Below, piece after piece: positions 56,184-64,000 of a stretch of DNA of 64,000 nt. Both the position numbers and the translations under genes were made by a program. The stretch comes from Zea mays. Taxonomy: Eukaryota > Streptophyta > Magnoliopsida > Poales > Poaceae. The notes beneath the pieces were generated by a model. It did not search any database and was not told the DNA's origin. It saw only the letters and a program-made list of their open reading frames with translations. The stretch is taken from NCBI RefSeq assembly GCF_902167145.1, contig NC_050097.1:174374923-174438922 (forward strand). The letters are read 5' to 3'. Numbering within the stretch: the stretch's first letter is position 1; every line of letters starts with the position of its first letter.

Positions 56184-58505
56184 GGTTAGTCACAATAACT
56201 TTTGGAACCCAAATACAAGTCTTGTCTCCCTTGCATTTGGATCCCAAATTTCTAACTACTACTTTTGTATTTTTGCATGTAAGTACAAAAGAAGTATTGA
56301 AAGCATGATAAATGATAGAGGGTTTATTGCACATTTTTCTAGGAGCATGAGACATAGCATGATTTTTCCTAGGCCTACTTCTACCATAATCATGAGTGGA
56401 GCTAGAGGCAAACATAACATTTGAATCATAATAAGCAGCATGAACATAACTCTTATTATAATTGAAACGACTAGCAATTTTCCTATCATAAATAAATGCA
56501 TGGTTCCTTTGAGAACTACTAGCCATAGGGGCCTTCCCTTTCTCCTTGTTGAGAACGGGAGCCTTTTGGCTTGTTAAGTTCTTGGTTTCCTTTCGAAAAC
56601 CAAGTCCATCCTTAATTGAGGGGTGTCTACCAATAGTGTAGGCATCCCTAGCAAACTTTAATTTATCAAAATCACTTTTGCAAGTCTTAAGTTGAGCATT
56701 AAGACTTGCCACCTCATCATTCAATTTAGTAATAGCAATAATATGTTCATCACAAACATCAACATCAAAATTCTTGCATCTATTACAAATAACAACATGC
56801 TCTACACATGAACTAGTTTCATTTGCTTTCTCTAGCTTAGCATTTAATTCATCATTTAAACTCTTTAAACTAGAGATAGATTCATGGCAAGCAAATAACT
56901 CAGAAGATAGCATTTCATTTCTCTTAGTTTCTAAAGCAAGGGATTTTTGCACACTAACAAATTTGTCATGTTCCTCATACAATATGTCCTCTTGCTTTTC
57001 TAGCAGTCTATCTTTTTCATTTAGAGCATCAATTAATTCATTAATTTCTCTACTTTGGCTCTATCTAAACCTTTAAATAAACTAGAGTAATCTACTTCAT
57101 CATCAGATGATTCTTCATCACTAGATGAAGTGTACTTGGGTGTGTCCCGAACACGTACCTTTTTCTCCTCGGCCATAAGACATGTATGGCGTTCGTTGGG
57201 GAAGAGTGAGGATTTGTTGAAGGCTGAGGCAGCAAGTCCTTCATCGCCAGAGTCGGAAGAGGAGCAGTTCGAGTCCCATTCCTTTCCAAGGTGCGTCTCG
57301 CCCTTCCTGTAGTTCTTCTTTTTCTCCTTCTTCTCACTCTTTTCTTGTCCCTGGTCACTATCATTTTTGGAACAATTTGCAATAAAGTGACCAATCTTAC
57401 CGCATTTAAAGCAGGAGCGCTTTCCCCATGTTTTTTTCTTGTTGGGGTACTCCTTGCGTCCTTTAAGCGTGGTCTTGAAGCGCTTGATGATAAGCGCCAT
57501 CTCATCCTCGTTGAGGCCAGCAGCCTCCACTTGTGCCACCTTGCTAGGGAGTGCCTCCCTGCTACTGGTTGCCTTAAGAGCAGCAGACTGAGGCTCGTAG
57601 ACAGGTAGTGGACCGTTTAGAGCATCGTCCACGTATCGAGCCTCCTTCACCATCATGCGCCCGCTCACAAATTTTCCAAGAATCTCCTCGGGCGTCATCT
57701 TGGTGTACCTGGGATTCTCACGAATAAGATTGACAAGATGGGGGTCAATTACAGTAAATGACCTTAGCATGAGTCGGACGACATCATGATCCGTCCATCT
57801 TGTGCTTCCATAGCTTCGGATCTTGTTGACCAGGGTCTTGAGCCTGTTGTAAGTCTGAGTTGGCTCCTCTCCCCTGATCATCGCGAATCTCCCTAGCTTG
57901 CCTTCCACCAGCTCCATTTCGGTGATCATGGTGGCGTCATTTCCCTCATGAGATATCTTGAGGGTGTCCCAGATTTGCTTGGCGTTGTCCAAGCCGCTCA
58001 CCTTATTATATTCATCCCTGCAAAGTGAAGCTAGCAAGACAGTAGTAGCTTGGGCATTTTTATGAATCTGTTCATTAATTATCTCAGGGTTATCCATACT
58101 ATCGAAGTGCATACCATTCTCTACAATTTCCCAAATGCTAGGATGGAGAGAGAATAAATGACTACGCATTTTATGACTCCAAAACGAATAGTCCTCTCCA
58201 TCAAAGTGTGGAGGTTTTCCAAGGGGAATTGAAAATAGATGTGCATTTGAATTGTACGACATGCGAGAATAGTCAAAAGAGTAGTTTTGATTAAAGTTCT
58301 CTTTTTCGACGAAGAGTCGTCGTCGTCGTCTCTTGGTGAAGAAGAGGAGGCATCGCTGTCATAGTAAATGATCTTCTTGATGCGCCTCTTCTTCTTCCTG
58401 TCCCTCTTCTTGTGACTCAATCCTGAGTCAGTGGGCTTGTCGTCCCTTGGCTAGTTGAAGAGGGACTCCTTTTCCTTGTCGTTGACCACCATCCCCTTTC
58501 CTTAG
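56140..58505 (-). pseudogene. gag: Element A Gag, frameshifted
   Basis: Homologue of B's Gag. The start is damaged: a one-base deletion in MDPKG... near 58500 and a stop in the KEKES region near 58450. The capsid frame (58262-57033, [36 protein letters not shown]) includes the knuckle [14 protein letters not shown]. An indel near 57045 moves the coiled-coil C-terminal part ([10 protein letters not shown]) to the frame 56982-56140, ending SWVPKTQA and TAA. At least three lesions preclude function. Confidence 0.88.
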
Positions 58506-58548
58506 GATCCATCTCTTCGGGCGGTTAGTCCCTTAGATGAAGAGTACG

Positions 58549-58562
58549 ACTCTGATACCAAT
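58549..58562 (-). promoter_or_regulatory. Element A primer-binding site (tRNA-iMet)
   Basis: Minus strand ATTGGTATCAGAG next to the 5' LTR, as in element B. Confidence 0.85.
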
Positions 58563-59894
58563 TGAGAGCACCTAGAGGGGGGTGAATATGTGATCCTATA
58601 AAATCAAACTCTAAATAGCCACAAAACTTAGATATTATAGCGTTAGCGTGACTAAGTAGCTTTGGAGCGAGTTCTTGTGAGCACAACAATTATAGAGAAT
58701 CCAACACAAGAGACACACGATTTTTATCCCATGGTTTGGCCAAGTAACACTTGCCTACTTCCACGTTGTGGCGTCCCAATGGACAAGGGTTGCACTCAAC
58801 AACTTTCAAGTGATCCAATGATCAACTTGAATACCACAATCTTTTTGTTTAGAGTATCTTCCCATTTGCGAGGAATCTCCACAATTTGGAGTCTCTCACC
58901 CTTACAATAAAGATTACAAAGAAAGCACAGAGTAAGGTTGGGAGAAGCAACGCACACACAACACAATTCCACAAAACACACACGCACACAAGCCAAGACT
59001 TGAGCTCGAAACGTAGCACAGAGAGTTCACAACTCGAACGGAGCTCAAATCACTAACACAATCGATCAAATGCGCAGAGGCGGAGTGTGGGAGTCTTAGA
59101 AGGCTTAGTGAATGCTTGGGTGACTCCTCTATGCGCCTAGGGGTCCCTTTTATAGCTCCAAGGCAGCTAGGAGCCGTTGGAGACAAACTTGGAAGGCCAT
59201 CCTTGCCTTCTGTCGAGCGGCGCACCGGACAACTATTGTAGCTTGTCCGGTGCGCGATTGCCTTCCAAATCGAGCACAATCGACCGTTGCAGTTCCGGGC
59301 CTGTTGGCGCATCGGACACTGTCCGTTGCACACCGGACAGTCCGGTGCCCCCTGCCGACCGTTGGAGCTGCCACGCGTCGCCCGCAGATTTCACGGCCGA
59401 CCGTTGGCACTGGCGACCGTTGGCTCACCGGACAGTCCGGTGAATTTTAGCCGTACGCCGCTGATCCTTTTCCCGAGAGCGACGAGTTCGCCGCGGATGA
59501 CTCACCAGACAGTCCGGTGCACCACCGGACGGTCTGATGATTTTTAGTTGTATGCCGCCGTCGAATCCCGAGAGCGGCGAGTTCACCGAGGACCAGCCTG
59601 GCGCACCGGACACTATCCGGTGCACCACCGGACAGTCCGGTGTGCCAGTCCGAGCTGAAGTTTGGCTGTTCACATCGAAGTCTTTTGCAATCTGATTCCT
59701 CTCTTTTCGGCACTGTTTCTAGCACTTAGACAAATAATGTTAGTTCACAAAAACAGTGTACTAAGTCTAGAAACGTACCTTTTACTTTGATTTGCACCTT
59801 TCACACATTTAGCACATTAGTACTCAAATAATGTGTTGGGCATCTAATCACCAAAATACTTATAGAAATTGCCCAAGGGCACATTTCCCTTTCA
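58563..59894 (-). repeat. Element A 5' LTR
   Basis: Plus-strand ends TGAGAGCACC...CCCTTTCA. The TATAAAAG box is at 59147-59154 (minus). The palindrome cluster is at 59222-59645. It has a shortened G-run (about six G) compared with the 3' LTR, and dozens of substitutions. Confidence 0.93.
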
Positions 59895-61050
59895 GCTTCC
59901 AGCTTCTTCCTTGACCCTAGGGGTGGATGCTGGGATCTTCTTTATGGTGAGGGGCTCAAAAAACTCTAGTGGTGGATCTTGGGAGGGCTCGGGTTGTTCT
60001 TGATTTTACATAGCCTAAGGGGAGACTGGAATTCCTTTTAGGACTATGGCTCCTTCTGGGGGTTCCCAAGCCTTCCTCTCTCCTTTTGTAGAGACCAGGA
60101 GTCCCTCCAGAATCTAAGGCTCTTCAACTCTCATGTGTTGAACTGGGTTGGATGAGGCGGGCTCTTGGATCCACAAGGCTCTACGTTGGTTGTGGGTGAC
60201 CAAGTAGGTCTCAACCAGCTTCTGGACGTGCTTGTCCTTAGCTTGCTCTAGGGCTTCAACAACAATGAGTTTATGACTTTCCAAGGCAGCTGCATGGGCT
60301 TGAGCTATGGTGAGATCCACATGGAGCTGACGGTTGCACCGCTCTGCATGTTCTGCTTGGGCAATCATCTTACGGTTGTGCCAATCTAAGAGATCATATT
60401 GCGCATCCTAGGTAAGCAGCTATGTGGTGAGGTACACAATGGTAGGGTCATCCACCAGTTGTTGCTGCCCTTCTAAGGCACGCATCCAGACCATCCAAAT
60501 GAGATGGTCTCTCTAAAAGGGCAGAAAGAATCTAAGCGGGGTGTCAGACACTTCCTCTTCATAGATTTGACACAGGGACCTCAATGCCTTGCGAGCGGTG
60601 ACTTGGTAGGTGTCTCTAAATCTATACCTTGTAGCAGTGGCACTCCATTCCACATGGTGCAGACGGGATCCAATGTATACAATCACGACACCCTTCTCTA
60701 TGCCATGCTCGATGAACTCACGACCGTCGTACTCTGGTTGGCTCCTAATTTTGAGGCGTGATGTGCATGCTTTCAACAACTTGGGGGGAAACCATCTTCA
60801 TTCTAGCAATAGCTGGTTTGGCAGCAACCTCCATCTGACTTCTTAGAGAAGTAAAGGAGGGTAAATATAATTGAAATTGAGGGATGAGAGCAAGAATTCT
60901 TCTAAGAAAATAGTTTTGACTCAAAAGATTTTGTGCAAGCCTAAGGGTTACGTCTTGCGGCCAACCTACAACTCTGATATCACCTGAAATGTCCCATCCT
61001 TTGGGACTCAAATGAGATACAAATACTAGTCCATGCAGGCTAGTATACAC
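59895..61050 (-). pseudogene. Element F coding region, decayed
   Basis: Minus-strand frames at about 61050-60745 (PQDVTLRLAQNLLSQNYF), 60779-60513 (YDGREFIEHGIEKGVVIVYI, FRDTYQVTARKALRSLCQIY) and 60368-60114 (an Ala/Gln/His-rich coiled coil, HAERCNRQLHVDLTIAQAHA). They look like parts of one protein separated by stops and frameshifts. The last frame goes on through TAG 60114-60116 and further stops to 59895 and, after element A, to the stop at 22197. It starts right after a primer-binding site, so it is the first gene of a retroelement. I recall similar unnamed proteins in grass genomes but cannot name a family. No catalytic motif was seen. Confidence 0.5.
60972..60984 (-). promoter_or_regulatory. 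Degenerate tRNA-iMet primer-binding site of element F
   Basis: Minus strand TGATATCAGAGTTGTAGG against the canonical TGGTATCAGAGC. It is separated from the LTR end by GG. It sits between the LTR-like sequence on the right and the coding region on the left. Confidence 0.55.
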
Positions 61051-63145
61051 ATTTATACATCAGATGGTTCTAGATATGCTTAAATGAGACAAACCTATAA
61101 AGGTGGCGATCAACTTTAAGAGTTGGTCCACAACTCAGGACATATCATCACAGTGAGACTGAAGTAGTCCAATATACGTAGCGAAGCAAATCAGTGGTCC
61201 AACAACCACAAGCATGGTTGGGAAACATGTGTAACTCTTACACGATCAACGATTTCCTTCTTTGAAAAACAATAAATAAGTAAGAGTGAGTACTTACGTA
61301 CTCAGCAGCCCACCTTCACCCACGAAATGGGAAAATCTGATATACATGCATTGAGTATGTGGAGCTGAGACTATTCTGCAGAAATGCCTTTTTTGATGCA
61401 GGGCTATTTTGTAAAACATTTTATCATTTTCAAAGTGCATCCTCTCTTAAAGGAGGAGTAAATTTTCCAGTATAGAAACAAATCCCCTGGACTAAACCAT
61501 CCAGAAATCTCGGTAGTTTCCCACGGATTTTCAATTTCAAAAACAAACTACTGGACTTCCCGCCACCATAACTCACGACTCAACCACTGGACATTTCAAA
61601 ACTTTCTGGGAAACAAAACATTAATTGTCAAAACTATGCCATAACTTGTCCATACCGTGGACACAGACTATTCGAATAGATTTTTGACTCTACACAGAGG
61701 TGTACACTTTACCCACTAGTCTGGCTCTGCGGTCTCATTGCCTTGAGACCGAACACCAAAACTCTTTCCTCCCATGCACGACTTTATCTTAACGATTATA
61801 TCAAAAGGAGTGAGGCCACCACCTCGCCCAAACCAAGACGACAACATTCCCCCTCCTTTTCCTTTCGGTGCTCCCCAGCCACCGATAACCCTGGGATGCA
61901 GACCGTGCAAGTTCGGATTGAGAGACTACCCATACACTCTTGAGTGGTTGTGCTTGATAAGAGTATAGGCAGTGAAAATGACAAACTGATCCTTATTCGT
62001 GTTGGGACAATCCTTCATGCTCATCCTAACCCGGTTGAGCCAACTTCTTAGGGCCCTCCCAAACCAGGGAGTTTTGATCATCCTGCTCATGGTGGTGATG
62101 GTGATAACCGTTCACCCTTTTTTTTGAAAATCAAGTTTCTTTTGCAAAACCCACACCTTTTTTCAAATCATTTTGTAAAAAATTGTAAGGAGTATATGGA
62201 TGATTTGTGACAATGTTCTAAGATGGGTGGCCATATTATTATGTCTCTTAGCAGCAAAATAATATAGTGCATATATAAAAGCACGCTGAATGTTGTGTTT
62301 GAAATATATGTAATTTATGCATCAAAGGGATCCAGTGAGTTTGTCGTTGCTTTAACCTGCCAAAGGGTGAGAGCTCACCGTACTAGCTTCTGCAATCACC
62401 ATCTAGCATAGACTCGCAAAACTGACCTTCATATGACAACACGAATGCTCCGATAACTACGCACCAAGAACAAGCAAACATACAAACCAGTGAGTATATA
62501 AATAAATTATCATTACAATGTTCAAGAATTGTGGTAGATGGATGAATATATTTTTGGTAGAGTTTGTGTTGACAGTGTGGAGATGCTTACCCGAAGGGTA
62601 TATTGGAGGTGAACCAACACTAGAAGTGTAGTCAGTAGAGCACAATAACTAAGTGTGCTGGGGGGTTTGCCTTGCCTTATGGTGTTGAGGGTGTCGGCAG
62701 TGAGAGGGTAACTATCTAGGTGTATTTATAGCTGGGTACATATGGTTTAGTACGGTAGAGCTTACTGTTTATGGGATTAGTGGTGAAAGAATCGTCTGAA
62801 TCAATTCAAATGAGAAAATTATAGACAAAATATGAGACAAGAGTATTTTTAGAGTTTTGTAGAATATGAACCATACTTAAGGGATGACATGGTTGGATAG
62901 AGGATAATTTGATAAGAATTTAGAAATAAGATCCATCAAAATCAGAGTTTGGACAGAGGAGTTTTGGATTTTATAATCATAGAAATTAGAAAAAGAAAAG
63001 GAATATTAGTAGAATATTCTAAAATTTGAATATTTGGAAATTCAAAAACACAAATATATTTTGAGTGGAGTAACATGAAATAGTTTTAGGCTATTCATGA
63101 GCACAGGTTTATGTTGGTGGTAACTGTTCCTGCTACTGTGTCACA
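60985..63145 (-). repeat. Probable 5' LTR of element F
   Basis: It ends on the minus strand at 60985 with GGGACATTTCA directly before the primer site. A TATA box is at 62723-62730 (TATAAATA, minus). The proposed start TGTGACACAGTAGC at 63145 is the nearest TG-type terminus and is uncertain. No partner LTR was found in the window. It is non-coding throughout. Confidence 0.4.
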
Positions 63146-63299
63146 CAAGACAACAACTAAGCGGGACCTAGATAGCTAGAATACTGTGATATCCTGGCCG
63201 GAGCGGGTTTTGGTATCTTGGTCCACGTTTTAATAGGACTGATAGCGTAGTTATACAAACATGATTTGCCTTTTTTGGAAGCCTGCCTCAAAAGAAACC

Positions 63300-63360
63300 T
63301 CAAAATTAAGTGTGCTCAACTTGGAGAAGTTATAGGATGGGTGACGATCCAGGAAGTTCT
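63300..63360 (+). other. 5S rRNA-derived segment, copy 2
   Basis: Closer to 5S rRNA than copy 1: ATAGGATGGGTGACGATCCAGGAAG against the 5S C-box region. The remaining 5S helices are not preserved, so it is not a working 5S gene. Confidence 0.6.
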
Positions 63361-63464
63361 TTCTGGGAGAAAAATCACAATCACCGGGGTTCGTATGACT
63401 GAGATATTGGTCTGGTAGGTCTTAGGTGAGCTGAAGACGGATGGGCAATGAAAAATTGGGGGTT

Positions 63465-63600
63465 CGGACGAATGATGAATAGTTGTTATGAACGAACGAT
63501 GAATAGTTCATATGAACGAACGATGAATAGTTCATATGAACGAACGATGATCGATGAATAGTTCATATGAACGAACGATCGGACAAACGAACGATCAAAA
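63465..63600. repeat. Tandem array of GATGAATAGTTCATATGAACGAAC units, copy 2
   Basis: Four to five units, most with the perfect palindrome GTTCATATGAAC. It is shorter and more uniform than the array in copy 1. Confidence 0.85.
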
Positions 63601-64000
63601 TTTTGGTAGCATGATAGATGAATAGTAATTTAATTTGGACGAACGATCGACGATCGAATGAACAAAATATGAACAGTTGGACGAACGAACGACCGAACAA
63701 TCCTTGTGCTTGTGTGGGAGTGAGAGTGGGTGAGTGAGTTGCTATGAAATGACTTAGGATGGTATGAGGGAGCCCCTTGCCCCTTTCTTTATAGGCTAGG
63801 TGGGGGATTAGGGGAGAAGTCGAGGATTAATGAGAGATAAGCATGTGATTAGCCAGAGATAAGTGAAATCAGTTTGTAGAGCTTAATGTATGATACCAGA
63901 GGCGTATGTATGTGTACGAGCATAAGGGAAATTATTAAGAAAATATTTGTAGGAATTTTAAAAATGATTCAATGGTATTTCTGAGGAGAAAAATATTTGG

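Larger units (their letters stand above)
22409..59894 (-). mobile_element. Element A: Opie/Ji-type copia retrotransposon, host to B and C
   Basis: LTRs at 22409-23744 (3' LTR) and 58563-59894 (5' LTR) share TGAGAGCACCTAGAGGGG and GCGTTAGCGTGACTAAGTAG. The flanking duplication is GCTTT (22404-22408) against GCTTC (59895-59899), one base changed. Minus-strand gene order is gag (58505-56140), protease, integrase, RT, RNase H, broken by C (36322-55724) and B (26452-35438). Subtracting both insertions and one TSD each leaves about 9.1 kb, the normal size of this family. Gag has several frameshifts and pol has a nonsense codon. The LTRs differ by dozens of bases, so this is the oldest of the stack. 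Confidence 0.93.
63185..64000 (-). mobile_element. LTR-like element with 5S-rRNA-derived segment (copy 2, runs off window)
   Basis: The left end TGTGATATCCTGGCC at 63185 is the complement of a ..CACA terminus. The 5S-like block is at 63300-63360 (AAAATTAAGTGTGCTC, AGGATGGGTGACGATCCAGG). The tandem array with GTTCATATGAAC is at 63465-63600. A minus-strand TATA-like CTATAAAG lies near 63785-63795. The order and sequence match copy 1 (17485-18725). The right end is outside the window. The flanking AATAC (63180-63184) would be its left target duplicate. Confidence 0.55.

Noticed and set aside
60504..60846. Plus-strand frames opposite the element F coding region.
   Set aside because: The minus-strand frames have residue patterns continuing across neighbouring segments and follow a primer-binding site. 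The plus-strand frames do not.

Overview
The window is a block of nested transposable elements from a large grass genome. Maize or a very close relative is most likely: the Opie/Ji-type copia LTRs, with their G-tract near the terminus and dozens of ACCGGACAGTCCGGT-type palindromes, are typical of maize, but no species-diagnostic gene is present. I found no convincing host gene, tRNA gene or functional rRNA gene. Element boundaries were fixed by reading both LTR copies and the 5-bp target-site duplications (TSDs).

Layout, left to right. (1) 1-702: end of an Opie/Ji-like LTR cut by the window edge. (2) 1163-14858: element E, a Ty3/gypsy retrotransposon on the + strand (670-bp LTRs, TSD GATAG) with a decayed gag, no pol, and a decayed antisense gene. 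The antisense gene is split by a 6,216-bp solo LTR (6133-12348, TSD CTTAG). (3) 14859-20334: old repeat debris, including an LTR-like sequence with a 5S-rRNA-derived segment (17485-18725). (4) 20345-21939: a deleted hAT transposon with a BED-finger transposase remnant. (5) 22197-22408 and 59895-61050: two halves of an old minus-strand reading frame (element F) split by element A. (6) 22409-59894: element A, a minus-strand Opie/Ji-type copia element swollen to 37.5 kb by insertions. Into it went element B (26452-35438, TSD GTCTC, a near-intact Opie/Ji copy) and element C (36322-55724, TSD CTTAG, a Tat-type Ty3/gypsy). Into C's pol went element D (44059-51857, TSD GAGAT, a copia element with an uninterrupted 1,321-residue polyprotein). 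(7) 60985-63145: probable 5' LTR of F. (8) 63185-64000: a second 5S-derived LTR-like copy.

How the parts fit. Subtracting nested insertions gives normal sizes: A about 9.1 kb, C about 11.6 kb, E about 7.5 kb. Counting LTR differences by eye gives an order that agrees with the nesting (D youngest, then C; A oldest of that stack).

The most interesting content is a gene carried in antisense by both gypsy elements. In C it runs 37134-40830 on the + strand, starts just inside the 3' LTR behind its own TATA box, has four recognisable introns, and encodes a protein with a Transposase_28-like ('putative gypsy type transposon') domain, a basic Ala/Lys-rich linker, coiled coils and an acidic tail. E, a different family with different LTRs, carries a recognisable homologue in the same place and orientation, also with a TATA box and introns. 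In both elements a tandem-repeat block separates the sense genes from the antisense gene.
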